The notes under the pieces are model-generated. The model ran no database searches, was not told where the DNA came from, and was given only the letters and a program-made list of their open reading frames with translations. Below are positions 45,499 to 53,836 of a DNA stretch of 64,000 nucleotides, piece after piece; the stretch's first letter is position 1; the number at the start of each line of letters is the position of its first letter. A program made the translations under genes and the position numbers. Source of the stretch: CAVQCJ01 sp963771835 (GTDB lineage Bacteria > Actinomycetota > Actinomycetes > Prado026); assembly GCA_963771835.1 (NCBI GenBank), contig CAVYVA010000001.1, positions 868,001-932,000 on the forward strand, read 5' to 3'.

Positions 45499-46067
45499 GG
45501 GTCTCCGTAGCTGTGGTAGCCGAGGCTCTCCCAGAAGCCTGGAGTGTCCGTGTGGGACAAGGTGATGCCGCTGACCCACTTGGCGCTCTTCCACAGGTAC
45601 AGGTGCGGCACCAGCAGCCGGGCCGGTCCCCCGTGCTCGGGCTCGAGCGGCTCGCCGTCGTAGCCGAAGGCGACCCACGCCTTGCCGTCCAGCAGGTCCG
45701 CCAGCGGCAGGTTGGTGTCGTAGCCGCCGTACGCGTGCACCAGGGCGAAGTCCGCGGACGTCTCCACGTCGGCGAGCAGCGTGTCGAGCGAGACCCCGTC
45801 CCAGTGCGTGCCGAGCTTGGACCAGCGGGTGACGCAGTGCAGGTCGGTGGTGAAGCTCTCGGCCGGCAGGGCGCGCAGCCGGGCCCAGGTCCACTCGTGC
45901 TTGGCCCCGGTCTCGGTCGTGACGGTGAACGTCCACCGGTCGGTGTCGAGCCGGGGCGTTGGTCCGGCCGACAGGACCGGGAAGTCCTCGGTCAGGTACT
46001 GGCCCGGCGGCAGCTCGGTCCCGCCGTCGCGGCGGCGGCCGGAGAACCCCGGCGAGACGATGCCCAT
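45468..46067 (-). CDS. Sulfite-oxidase-like molybdopterin-dependent oxidoreductase
   Basis: The 199-residue protein is a single SUOX-fold domain. TTDLHCVTRWSKLGTHWDGV contains Cys78, the expected molybdenum ligand. ALVHAYGGYDTNLPLADLLD, EHGGPARLLVPHLYLWKSAK and WVSGITLSHTDTPGFWESLG complete the cofactor pocket. It lacks a Tat signal and the dimerisation domain, so it is likely cytoplasmic, as in YedY/MsrP-like or nitrate reductase-like small members. AGGAGGTG precedes the ATG. The electron donor is probably the overlapping flavin reductase. Confidence 0.88.
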   Translation of the reverse strand: MGIVSPGFSGRRRDGGTELPPGQYLTEDFPVLSAGPTPRLDTDRWTFTVTTETGAKHEWTWARLRALPAESFTTDLHCVTRWSKLGTHWDGVSLDTLLADVETSADFALVHAYGGYDTNLPLADLLDGKAWVAFGYDGEPLEPEHGGPARLLVPHLYLWKSAKWVSGITLSHTDTPGFWESLGYHSYGDPWREQRYWGD

Positions 46068-46148
46068 AACACCTCCTGTGCGACCGGATCGATGGCCCGG
46101 CCCTCCGTGATCCTCTAGCCTGGCGGCCTCCAGGGAAAGGTGCACGAG

Positions 46149-46577
46149 ATGCAGGTGCCAGAGCTCGCCCGCCGGCTCGCCTCCGTCGAGTTCTTCTCCG
46201 GGCTGTCGGAGGAGTCGCGTCGGCGCATCGCCGAGCGGGTCGTGGAGATGACCCACCGACCCGGCCGCCACCTCACCGACCAGGGGGCCGAGAGCGCGGG
46301 GTTCCACCTCATCCTGGACGGGTCCGCAGACGTGGAGGTCCACGGCGTCCGGCGGGCCACGTTGAAGGAGGGCGACAGCTTCGGCGAGATCTCGCTGATC
46401 GACGGTCAGCCCCGGTCCGCCACGGTCATCGTCGGCGAGGACGGGCTGCGCACCGCGACGATCTCGCCGTTGGCGTTCGCCCCGCTGCTGGACGACCCGG
46501 ACGTCTCCCGGGGGCTGCTCAAGGTCGTCACGGCGCGGCTGCGGGCGTCCGAGGCGAGGAACGCCGCCGAAGGATGA
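46149..46577 (+). CDS. Cyclic nucleotide-binding domain protein without DNA-binding domain
   Basis: The 142-residue protein is a lone Crp-type beta-barrel. It has VEFFSGLSEESRRRIAERVV, GAESAGFHLILDGSADVEVH, and the phosphate-binding cassette GDSFGEISLIDGQPRSATV, which keeps the Glu and Arg that contact cAMP or cGMP. No helix-turn-helix follows, so it is a sensor module rather than a classical Crp factor. It diverges from the sulfite-oxidase-like operon and lies 52 bp before the SulP gene. Confidence 0.85.
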   Translation: MQVPELARRLASVEFFSGLSEESRRRIAERVVEMTHRPGRHLTDQGAESAGFHLILDGSADVEVHGVRRATLKEGDSFGEISLIDGQPRSATVIVGEDGLRTATISPLAFAPLLDDPDVSRGLLKVVTARLRASEARNAAEG

Positions 46578-46629
46578 CAGCGTCGGCCCCCGGCGGGGCC
46601 GGTCCGGCCGTGCGAGGCTGAGCGGGCCG

Positions 46630-48345
46630 ATGGCTGACGTCCGGGCGGCGCTGCACCGCCAGCTGGGTTCCCGCGCGACGGTCGGCCCGGACCTGCGCGC
46701 CGGCGTGGTGCTCGGCGTGGAGAGCGTGCCGGACGGCCTGGCCTCCGGGCTGCTCGCGGGGGTGAACCCGGTCTACGGCCTGTACGCCTACCTGGTCGGG
46801 ACGATCGCCGGCGCCGCGGCGACCAGCTCCGCGTACATGGCGGTGCAGGCGACCAGCGCGATGGCCGTCATCATCTCCGACGTCCCGGCCACGCAGTCCG
46901 GCCCCCAAGCGGGCCATGCGCTGGCCACGCTCGCACTGCTGACCGGCCTGGTGATGCTGGGGCTGGGGCTGTTCCGCCTCGGCTGGCTGGTGCGGTTCGT
47001 GCCGAACTCGGTCCTCACCGGGTTCATCAACGCGGTCGCGGTGAACATCGTGCTCGGCCAGCTCGACAACCTGACCGGCTACGACAACCAGGGCGCCAAC
47101 CGGGTCGTCCGCAGCCTGGACACCCTGCTGCACATCACGTCGTACTCGTGGGCGTCGGTCGCCGTCGGGGTGGGGACCGTCCTGATCATCCTGGTGCTCG
47201 AGCGCACCCCCGTCGGCCCGTTGGGACTCGTCGTCGCGGTCGTGGTCACCTCCGCCGTCGCCGCGCTCCTGCACCTGGACTCGGTCCAGACCATCGGCGA
47301 CATCGCCGACGTGCCGCGGGCGCTGCCGACACCCGCCCTGCCGGACCTCGCGCTGACCGGCACGCTGCTCGTCCCGGCGCTGTCGCTGGCCTTCGTCGGG
47401 CTCGTGCAGGGAGCCGGCATCAGCCACTCGGTGCCCAACCCGGACGGCGAGTACCCGGACGCGTCCGGCGACTTCCGCGGGCAGGGCGTCGCGAACATCG
47501 CCGCCGGCCTCTTCCAGGCGATGCCGGTCGGCGGGTCGACGTCCGCCACGGCGCTGATCCGGGTGGCGGGCGCGCGCACCCGGGTCGCCAACCTCGCGGC
47601 CGGCGTGGTCATGGCGCTGTCGGTCCTGCTGTTCGGCGACGTGATCAGGTACGTCGCGATGCCCGCCCTGGCCGGGCTGCTGATCCTCATCGGCGTGCGC
47701 ACCTTCAAGCCCAACGAAGTGCGGATGGTCTGGCGCACCGGCTCGACGCAGGCCGCCGTGATGTCGGTGACCTTCGTCCTGACGCTGATCATCCCGCTGC
47801 AGTACGCCGTGCTCGTCGGTGTCGGGCTGTCCATCGTCCTGCACGTGGCCCGCCAGTCCAACAAGATCACCGTCAAGCGGTGGCGGTTCACCCCGGGCGC
47901 CGTGCTGCCCGACGAGGAGGACCCGCCGGCCGTGCTCGAGCCGGGCAAGGTGATCGTGCTGATGCCGTACGGGAGCCTGTTCTTCGCCGCCGCCCCGGTG
48001 TTCGAGGCGCAGCTGCCGGCGGTGACGCCCGACTCGCGCGGGTCGGTGGTCATCGTGCGCCTGCGCGGCAAGGACGAGCTGGGCAGCACGTTCATCAAGG
48101 CGCTCGGCCGGTACGCCGACGCGCTAGCCGCGGTGGACAGCAGGCTGCTGCTCGTCGGGGTCGGACCGCGCGTGTACGACCAGCTCGCGGCGACCAGGAC
48201 GATGGACCACCTCGGGCCGGACGCGGTCTACCTGGCCCGTCGCCGGCTCGGCGACTCGCTGACCGCTGCCCTCGCCGACGCACAGGCGTGGACCGCGGAG
48301 CACGAACCCCGGGCCACGGACCCGGGCGAGGAGACCCGAGGATGA
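46630..48345 (+). CDS. SulP family anion transporter with STAS domain
   Basis: The 571-residue protein has the SulP membrane part of 12-14 helices, with ESVPDGLASGLLAGVNPVYG near the start and AAGLFQAMPVGGSTSATAL in the middle. A cytoplasmic STAS domain occupies about 440-555 (VIVLMPYGSLFFAAAPVFEA, RGKDELGSTFIKALGRYADA). SulP proteins import sulfate, bicarbonate or other anions. A regulatory cyclic-nucleotide-binding domain is common in this family; here it is encoded separately upstream. It overlaps the GNAT gene by four bases. Confidence 0.9.
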   Translation: MADVRAALHRQLGSRATVGPDLRAGVVLGVESVPDGLASGLLAGVNPVYGLYAYLVGTIAGAAATSSAYMAVQATSAMAVIISDVPATQSGPQAGHALATLALLTGLVMLGLGLFRLGWLVRFVPNSVLTGFINAVAVNIVLGQLDNLTGYDNQGANRVVRSLDTLLHITSYSWASVAVGVGTVLIILVLERTPVGPLGLVVAVVVTSAVAALLHLDSVQTIGDIADVPRALPTPALPDLALTGTLLVPALSLAFVGLVQGAGISHSVPNPDGEYPDASGDFRGQGVANIAAGLFQAMPVGGSTSATALIRVAGARTRVANLAAGVVMALSVLLFGDVIRYVAMPALAGLLILIGVRTFKPNEVRMVWRTGSTQAAVMSVTFVLTLIIPLQYAVLVGVGLSIVLHVARQSNKITVKRWRFTPGAVLPDEEDPPAVLEPGKVIVLMPYGSLFFAAAPVFEAQLPAVTPDSRGSVVIVRLRGKDELGSTFIKALGRYADALAAVDSRLLLVGVGPRVYDQLAATRTMDHLGPDAVYLARRRLGDSLTAALADAQAWTAEHEPRATDPGEETRG

Positions 48346-48905
48346 GTGAGGATGAGAGGGTTCCGGTGCTGCGCACCGAGCGGCTCGTGCTGCGCGGGTG
48401 GCGCGACGCCGACCGCGACCCGTTCGCCGCCCTCAACGACGACCCGCAGGTCATGGAGTTCCTCAACGCCCGCCTGGACCGGGCCGAGAGCGACGGGTTC
48501 GTCGACCGGATCATCGGGCGCTGGCAGCAGGACGGGTTCGGGCTGTGGGTGGTCGAGGTGGACGGCGGCTTCGCCGGCTACGTCGGGCTGGCCAGGGCGC
48601 ACTTCGAGGCGTCGTTCACCCCCGCGATCGAGGTCGGGTGGCGGCTGGCCCGGCCGTACTGGGGGCGCGGGATCGCCACCGAGGCCGCGCGCGCCTCGCT
48701 GGCATACGGGTTCGAGCAGGTCGGGCTGGACGAGATCGACTCGTGGACCGCGCTGACCAACGTCCGGTCCTGGCGGGTGATGGAACGGCTCGGGATGCGG
48801 CGCGACGTCGAGTTCGAGCACCCGCTGGTGCCGGTGGGCAGCCCGCAGCGTCCGCACGTCCTCTACCGGCTGCCCGTCGGCGAGTGGCGGCCCGCGCAGC
48901 TGTGA
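48342..48905 (+). CDS. GNAT family N-acetyltransferase (RimJ/RimL type)
   Basis: The 187-residue protein opens LRTERLVLRGWRDADRDPFA, then EVGWRLARPYWGRGIATEAA (the acetyl-CoA loop Q/RxxGxG/A, here RPYWGRGIAT). It ends with TALTNVRSWRVMERLGMRRD, all typical of the RimJ-like GNAT3 group that acetylates protein N-termini or small amines. The ATG overlaps the SulP stop by four bases, so the genes are cotranslated although no functional link is evident. Confidence 0.9.
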   Translation: MSEDERVPVLRTERLVLRGWRDADRDPFAALNDDPQVMEFLNARLDRAESDGFVDRIIGRWQQDGFGLWVVEVDGGFAGYVGLARAHFEASFTPAIEVGWRLARPYWGRGIATEAARASLAYGFEQVGLDEIDSWTALTNVRSWRVMERLGMRRDVEFEHPLVPVGSPQRPHVLYRLPVGEWRPAQL

Positions 48906-48934
48906 CGGCGCTGAGGACCTGGCGGCGCGAGCGC

Positions 48935-49480
48935 TCAGATGAACAGGAGCTGGGCACCCGCGGTGAGCTCGATGAAGTCGCTCGCGTTGATGATCGCCTC
49001 GACGCCCTCGTACAGGTCGTCCATCGTCAGGTGCATCATGTCCGCGCTCATCCGGCAGGCCCACAGGTGTCCGCCGGCCGCCACGATCTGCTCGAGGAAG
49101 TCCGGCACCTCCGGTACGCCCAGGTCGGCGATCTGGTGCTTCATCATCCGGGTGGCCATCGCCTGCATGCCCGGCATCGGCGCGAGCGCCTGCGGCACGC
49201 GCACGTCGCCCAGCGGCAGGTGCATCGCCGTGTTCCCGGTGGGCGTGAACTTGAGGTCGTCCATCCGCTCCCTGGTGATCATGTCGAAGCCCCAGAAGGT
49301 GAAGAACAGGTGCGTCTCCACCCCTTCGCCGAGCGCCGCGTTGGCCAGGATCAGGCCCGGGTAGGCCATGTCCAGGTTGCCCTTCGAGCAGATGATGGCG
49401 AGCTTGCGCCCGGTCTGCTCCTCGTCGTCGAACGAGGGCACGATCGCCGGTGCGGTGCCCGTCAGCGTGTCGGTGGTCAT
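48935..49480 (-). CDS. DsrE/DsrF-like (DsrE2 type) sulfur-relay protein
   Basis: The 181-residue protein begins with a short leader, then RKLAIICSKGNLDMAYPGLI with Cys31, THLFFTFWGFDMITRERMDD, and AAGGHLWACRMSADMMHLTM with a second cysteine near 143. This matches DsrE2-like proteins that carry persulfide sulfur and are often membrane-adjacent partners of TusA and rhodanese. AGGAG precedes the ATG. It is third in the SQR-DsrC-DsrE set and would accept or pass sulfane sulfur. Confidence 0.87.
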   Translation of the reverse strand: MTTDTLTGTAPAIVPSFDDEEQTGRKLAIICSKGNLDMAYPGLILANAALGEGVETHLFFTFWGFDMITRERMDDLKFTPTGNTAMHLPLGDVRVPQALAPMPGMQAMATRMMKHQIADLGVPEVPDFLEQIVAAGGHLWACRMSADMMHLTMDDLYEGVEAIINASDFIELTAGAQLLFI

Positions 49481-49500
49481 GGTGGTCTCCTTCTCAGGGC

Positions 49501-49824
49501 TCACACGCAGCCGTGCGGCTTGGGCAGCCCGGCGATGTACGCCATCTTCTTGGCCGGCTTCTTGGGGAACAGGTCGAACTGCTCGCGGGTGGGGAACCCG
49601 CCCACCGTCTGGACGCGCCGGGTGGTCGGCGTCTCGCCCTGCGCGAGGTAGTCCGCACGCAGGAAGCGCAGGATCTCCCAGTGCCGGTCGGTCAGCTCGA
49701 CCCCGATGTTCGCGGCCAGCACCCGCGCCAGGTCCTCGTCCCACTCGCCGTACTCGGTCAGGAAGCCCTCGGCGTCGACGTGGACGTCCCGGCCGCTCAG
49801 CGTGGTGATCGTCACGGTCCTCAT
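49501..49824 (-). CDS. DsrC/TusE family sulfur-relay protein
   Basis: The 107-residue protein has VHVDAEGFLTEYGEWDEDLA, LTDRHWEILRFLRADYLAQG and the hallmark end GLPKPHGCV. The penultimate Cys106 on the flexible arm carries sulfur. The second arm cysteine found eleven residues earlier in true DsrC is absent, so by cysteine pattern it is TusE-like. It would receive a persulfide from a DsrE partner. It lies between DsrE and SQR genes in one direction; no dsrAB genes are in view. Confidence 0.9.
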   Translation of the reverse strand: MRTVTITTLSGRDVHVDAEGFLTEYGEWDEDLARVLAANIGVELTDRHWEILRFLRADYLAQGETPTTRRVQTVGGFPTREQFDLFPKKPAKKMAYIAGLPKPHGCV

Positions 49825-49834
49825 CTCCCAGGTG

Positions 49835-51109
49835 TCAGGCTGCGTGCTCGGAGTGCTCGATGTGCTCGACGTGCTCGATGTGCTCGAAGTGCTTGCCGGC
49901 CCGCGTCATCCGGGCGGGCAGCGGCAACGGCCGGCCGGGGAGCAGGACGTTCCAGTACATCCACCGGAACATCAGCTTCCCCCAGTGGTTGACCGCCGAC
50001 TCCGCGAGCAGGCTGAACGGGCCGACCGCCGGCACCGGGTACTTCCCGGGCACCGGCTCGGTGTCGTAGTTGAAGTCGATCAGCAGCGCCTTGCCGTGAC
50101 CGGACTCGACGAAGCAGTTGGCGTGCCCGTCGAACAGCGACGTCATCGGCCGACCCGCGACGTGGTCGACGAAGTTGTCCGGGAACAGGTCCAGCGAGAA
50201 GTGGGCCACCGAGCCCGCCTTGGAGGCCGGGATGTCGGACGCGTCCCCGATCGCGAAGATGTTCTCGAAACCCTTGGCCAGCAGCGTGTGCCGGTCGACC
50301 GGTACGTAGTTCAGCTCGTTCCCCAGCCCCGAGCGGGAAACGAAGTCGGCGCCCATGTTCAACGGCACCGTCACCAGCAGGTCGAACGGGACCTCCCGGT
50401 CGTCCATCGACACCAGGGCCTTGGCGTCCTCGTCGACCCGGTCGACGACGAAGTCCGGCTCCAGCCGGATGCCGCGCTCGTCGAGCATCCCGCCCAGGTG
50501 CGTGGACGCCACCGGCTTGGTGAACGCTCCCTCCAGCGGGGTGACGTACGTGATGTCGACGCGGTCGCGCAGCCCGTGCTCCGACAGCCACGCGTCCACC
50601 AGGAACGTGAACTCCAGCGGGGCGACCGGGCACTTGATCGGCATCTCCGTGACGTGCACCACGAGGCGGCCGCCGTCGAACGACCGCAGCGCGGCGCGCA
50701 GCGCGACGGCACCGCCGAGGGTGTAGAACTCGTGCACCGACCGGCGCCACTGCTCCCCGTCCATGCCCGGCGTCTGGTCCGGCCGGGGCGTGGTCCCGGC
50801 TGCGACCAGCAGGTAGTCGTAGCCGAGGACCCGGCCGTCGGCGAGGGTGACCGCGCAGGCCGTCGGGTCGATGCCGTCGACCTCGCCGCAGACGAAGTCC
50901 ACGCCGTCGGTCAGGTAACGGCGGCGCGAGCGCACGAGCTCGTCCGGCTCGTAGACCCCGAACGGGACGAGCAGGTACCCCGGCTGGTAGTGGTGCGCGT
51001 CGTCCCGGTCGACGACCGTCACCTGCCACCGGTCGTCCAGCCGCTTGCGCAGCTTGTTCGCCGCGATCGTCCCCGCGGTGCCACCGCCCAGCACGAGCAG
51101 ACGCTTCAT
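49835..51109 (-). CDS. Sulfide:quinone oxidoreductase-like flavoprotein with His/Glu-rich tail
   Basis: The 424-residue enzyme has the FAD motif LVLGGGTAGTIAANKL and YLLVAAGTTPRPDQTPG. It has Cys160 in MPIKCPVAPLEF, NIFAIGDASDIP, and Cys332 in GHANCFVESGHGKALLIDFN. The paired cysteines match the redox-active pair of SQR-type enzymes, which oxidise sulfide or persulfides and reduce quinone at the membrane. The last 18 residues, HFEHIEHVEHIEHSEHAA, are an unusual repeat that could bind metal. The gene heads the set with DsrC and DsrE and has a DosR-like box 82 bp upstream. Confidence 0.85.
   Translation of the reverse strand: MKRLLVLGGGTAGTIAANKLRKRLDDRWQVTVVDRDDAHHYQPGYLLVPFGVYEPDELVRSRRRYLTDGVDFVCGEVDGIDPTACAVTLADGRVLGYDYLLVAAGTTPRPDQTPGMDGEQWRRSVHEFYTLGGAVALRAALRSFDGGRLVVHVTEMPIKCPVAPLEFTFLVDAWLSEHGLRDRVDITYVTPLEGAFTKPVASTHLGGMLDERGIRLEPDFVVDRVDEDAKALVSMDDREVPFDLLVTVPLNMGADFVSRSGLGNELNYVPVDRHTLLAKGFENIFAIGDASDIPASKAGSVAHFSLDLFPDNFVDHVAGRPMTSLFDGHANCFVESGHGKALLIDFNYDTEPVPGKYPVPAVGPFSLLAESAVNHWGKLMFRWMYWNVLLPGRPLPLPARMTRAGKHFEHIEHVEHIEHSEHAA
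49844..49891 (-). repeat. 9-bp tandem repeats at the 3' end of the SQR-like gene
   Basis: Five successive units of the form GTGCTCGRN (plus strand) start at 49844, 49853, 49862, 49871 and 49880. They encode the xEH tripeptide repeats of the protein tail. Slippage of this array would change tail length without breaking the frame. Confidence 0.8.
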
Positions 51110-51190
51110 GACCCGTCACCTTCCCGGCCCCGCGTCCTGGCCGGACGCGACCCTCACCTCGACGGTGGCAGGACGTGCGACGGGCCGACA

Positions 51191-51204
51191 GGGGCGAAGG
51201 TCCT
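51191..51204 (-). promoter_or_regulatory. DosR/DevR-like box upstream of the SQR-DsrC-DsrE operon
   Basis: On the minus strand the site is AGGACCTTCGCCCC, 82 bp upstream of the SQR ATG. The 16-bp context CAGGGGCGAAGGTCCT is identical to that of the mini-unit at 20806-20819. The operon is the most plausible hypoxia-controlled target in the window. Confidence 0.5.
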
Positions 51205-51223
51205 ACCGGCGGCGAGGCCTTCG

Positions 51224-52015
51224 CTAGCCCGCGAGGTCGAGGTCGACGACGACCGGCGCGTGGTCGCTGGGCCCCTTGCCCTTGCGCGCCTCACGGTCCA
51301 CCCACGCGTCGGTGACGGCGCCGGCCATGGCCGCGTTCGCGTACACCAGGTCGATGCGCATCCCCATGCCCTTGTGGAACGCTCCCGCCCGGTAGTCCCA
51401 GTACGTGTACGGGTGTGGACCCTTCTCGATCCGCGGCACCACGTCGGCGAGCCCGGCCGCGCGCAGCCCGGCCAGCCCCGCGCGTTCGGCCGCCGTCACG
51501 TGGGTGGCGCCCACGAACGCGGCCGGGTCCCAGACGTCGGCGTCCGTCGGCGCCACGTTGAAGTCCCCCATCACCGCGAACGGGAGCCCGCCCGCCGCGT
51601 CCTCGGCCACCGCCGAGGCGAGCGCGGCCAACCACTGCAGCTTGTACGCGTAGTGCGGGTCGTCCGGCGTGCGTCCGTTCGGGACGTACACCGACCGCAC
51701 CCGGACCTGGCCGCAGGTCGCGGCCAGGGTGCGCGCCTCACAAGTCTGCGGGTCGGGGAACCCGGGGTCGCCGGGAAGTCCGGGCGCGACCTCGGCCAGC
51801 CCGACCCGCGACAGCACCGCGACGCCGTTCCAGCGGCCCTCGCCGTGGTGCGCGACCGCGTACCCGAGGGCGCCGACCTCGCCGACCGGGAAGCCGCCGT
51901 CCGCGACCTTGGTCTCCTGCAGGCAGATGACGTCGGGCGCAGCCTGCTCCAGCCACTCGACGAGCCGGGGAAGCCTGGCCAGGACCGAGTTGACGTTCCA
52001 CGTGGCGATGCGCAT
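51224..52015 (-). CDS. xthA: Exodeoxyribonuclease III
   Basis: The 263-residue enzyme matches the ExoIII/AP endonuclease family: MRIATWNVNSVLARLPRLVE, VICLQETKVADGGFP with the metal Glu, VMGDFNVAPTDADVW with Asp and Asn, YWDYRAGAFHKGMGMRIDLV, and the final SDHAPVVVDLDL with the catalytic Asp-His pair. It cuts DNA at abasic sites and removes 3' blocking groups in base-excision repair. It precedes the LLM oxidoreductase on the minus strand with a 27-bp gap, though the two probably have no functional link. Confidence 0.93.
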   Translation of the reverse strand: MRIATWNVNSVLARLPRLVEWLEQAAPDVICLQETKVADGGFPVGEVGALGYAVAHHGEGRWNGVAVLSRVGLAEVAPGLPGDPGFPDPQTCEARTLAATCGQVRVRSVYVPNGRTPDDPHYAYKLQWLAALASAVAEDAAGGLPFAVMGDFNVAPTDADVWDPAAFVGATHVTAAERAGLAGLRAAGLADVVPRIEKGPHPYTYWDYRAGAFHKGMGMRIDLVYANAAMAGAVTDAWVDREARKGKGPSDHAPVVVDLDLAG

Positions 52016-52042
52016 GTCCCTCCCTCACCCGGGCGCCGACGG

Positions 52043-52936
52043 TCAGACCGAACGGAGCGCGGGCACCACGGTTCGGCCCAGTCCGTCGACGTACTGCACC
52101 GGGTCGGCGCCGTACGGCATCACGTGGACCTCCTGCACCCCGAGCCCGGCGTACTCCCCCATCTCGGCCACGAACGCGGCACCGGCCCCGGCAGAGGTCG
52201 GGTCTAGCGCGCCGGCGTACGTGATGGTCTTGCGGATGCGGTCGTAGTCCGTGCCCTCCCGGTCGCAGTGCTCGCGCAGCACCGCGAGCTTGGCCGCGAG
52301 AGCGGCGGGGCCCTGCTGCGGTCCGGCGAACACGTTGCACGCGTCGGCGTACTTCGCCACCAGCCGCAACGTCTTCCGCTCCCCGCCGCCGCCGATCATG
52401 ACCGGCGGGTGCGGCCGTCGCAGCGGCCGCGGCGAGCAGATCGTCTCGGCCAGCCGGTAGTGCGCGCCGTCGAACGGTCCGTCGTCGTCGCTCCACATCT
52501 GGTGCACGATGCGCAGCGTCTCCTCGAGCCGCTCGAACCGCTCGGCGACCGGTGGGAACCGCACGCCGAGCGCGAGGTGCTCGCGCTCGTACCAGGCCGC
52601 CCCGATCCCGAGCGCGGCCCGGCCGCCGGACAGCACGTCCAGGGTGGTCACGATCTTGGCGAGCAGCCCGGGGTGCCGGTACGTGACCCCGGTGACCAGC
52701 AGCTGCAGCTCGACCGTGCTCGTGCGCGCGGCCAGGTAGCCCAGCGTCGTGTAGCCCTCGAGCATCGGGTCGGCGGGGTCGGCGCCGAACCCGGGGAGCT
52801 GGAAGTAGTGGTCCATCACCGAGAGGTTGTCGACGCCGGCACCCTCCGCCGCCGCGCCCACCGCGGCCAGCGTCGGCCCGATCGAGTCGGCACCGCCGGG
52901 GAAGCTGAAGCTCACGACGTGCACGCCGATCCGCAT
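52043..52936 (-). CDS. LLM class F420-dependent oxidoreductase
   Basis: The 297-residue protein has the luciferase-like TIM barrel: VVSFSFPGGADSIGPTLAAV, NLSVMDHYFQLPGFG, RTSTVELQLLVTGVTYRHPG, GRAALGIGAAWYEREHLALG, and HPPVMIGGGGERKTLRLVAK. The spacing fits the TIGR03560-type actinobacterial F420-dependent group. It would use reduced F420 or FMN to reduce an unknown substrate. Confidence 0.88.
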   Translation of the reverse strand: MRIGVHVVSFSFPGGADSIGPTLAAVGAAAEGAGVDNLSVMDHYFQLPGFGADPADPMLEGYTTLGYLAARTSTVELQLLVTGVTYRHPGLLAKIVTTLDVLSGGRAALGIGAAWYEREHLALGVRFPPVAERFERLEETLRIVHQMWSDDDGPFDGAHYRLAETICSPRPLRRPHPPVMIGGGGERKTLRLVAKYADACNVFAGPQQGPAALAAKLAVLREHCDREGTDYDRIRKTITYAGALDPTSAGAGAAFVAEMGEYAGLGVQEVHVMPYGADPVQYVDGLGRTVVPALRSV

Positions 52937-52946
52937 GCCGCTCAGC

Positions 52947-53804
52947 CTACGGTCGCCCGCCGCCCCCGTCCGAGCCCCCGGGGAGCCGCTCGACCAGCAG
53001 GGCCATCTGGGCCCGGAGCTGGGTCACCTCGAACATCAGCGCGTCCATCCCCGGCGCGTCGGCGGCGGGCTGGACGGCGGCCTCGGCCGCGCCGGCGGCC
53101 TTGTCCTTCCCGCTCGACGGATCGAGGCGGAAGAAGCTGGCCAGCGAACCGGCGAGCAGGCCGAGCACCGACACGCCGGTGATCATGATGACCACCGCGG
53201 CCCATCGACCGGTCGCGGTCTTCGGGACGATGTCGCCGTAGCCGACCGTCGTCAGCGTGACGATGCCCCACCAGAGCGCGTCGCCGTAGGTGGCGAAGCC
53301 CGGGTTGGTCGGGTGCTCGGCGTAGTACGCGACGGCCGAGCCGACCAGCACCACGCCGAGGGCGACGAGCGCGACCCGTCCCAGCCGCTCGAACAACCGC
53401 CGCGCGCCGCCGCTGGCGATCATCAGCCGGGCCAGCCGGGCCAGCCGCAGCAGCACGACGAAGCTGCCCTGCTGCGCCCCCGGCAGCAGGAACCACGGCG
53501 CGGTCAGTACCACCACCGCGAGGTCGAACCGGCCGAGCCCGGTCGCCGCGTAGTGCACCAGCCGGTGCCGGTGCACGACGAAGTCGACGAGGAAGACGAC
53601 CCAGGACACGATGCCGACCGCCACCGCAACCCAGTGCCCCTGCTGCGGGACCAGGATCAGCGGCAGGATCGCCGACAGGACGATCGGCACCCGCATCCTG
53701 CGCTCGTAGCGGGCGAGAGCGGCAGCGTCCTGCGGGCTCTTGGGTGCGCCTCGTTCGCGGGCCGGCGGGCCCGGCTGCGCTGCGGCCTCGGACACGCTGC
53801 CCAT
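52947..53804 (-). CDS. Six-helix voltage-gated-type potassium channel
   Basis: The 285-residue protein has six helices. An S4-like segment LLRLARLARLMIAS near 118-131 carries Arg every third residue. The selectivity filter is TVGYGD at 186-191, followed by the inner helix (VVIMITGVSVLGLLAGSLAS). A short coiled-coil-prone tail (MDALMFEVTQLRAQMALLVE) may aid tetramer assembly. The family conducts K+ across the inner membrane. It is the third K+ conductance gene here. An Asp/Gly/Pro tail ends the protein. Confidence 0.88.
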   Translation of the reverse strand: MGSVSEAAAQPGPPARERGAPKSPQDAAALARYERRMRVPIVLSAILPLILVPQQGHWVAVAVGIVSWVVFLVDFVVHRHRLVHYAATGLGRFDLAVVVLTAPWFLLPGAQQGSFVVLLRLARLARLMIASGGARRLFERLGRVALVALGVVLVGSAVAYYAEHPTNPGFATYGDALWWGIVTLTTVGYGDIVPKTATGRWAAVVIMITGVSVLGLLAGSLASFFRLDPSSGKDKAAGAAEAAVQPAADAPGMDALMFEVTQLRAQMALLVERLPGGSDGGGGRP

Positions 53805-53836
53805 CCTGACGGTCGCCAGGGCGGATCAGGTGGAGG

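Noticed and set aside
46528..47844. A 438-codon minus-strand frame opposite SulP
   Set aside because: Its composition (Gln, Arg, His, Asp-rich) is that of an antisense shadow; SulP is certain.
49706..52207. An 833-codon plus-strand frame
   Set aside because: It is antisense to DsrC, SQR and exonuclease III, all of which carry diagnostic motifs.
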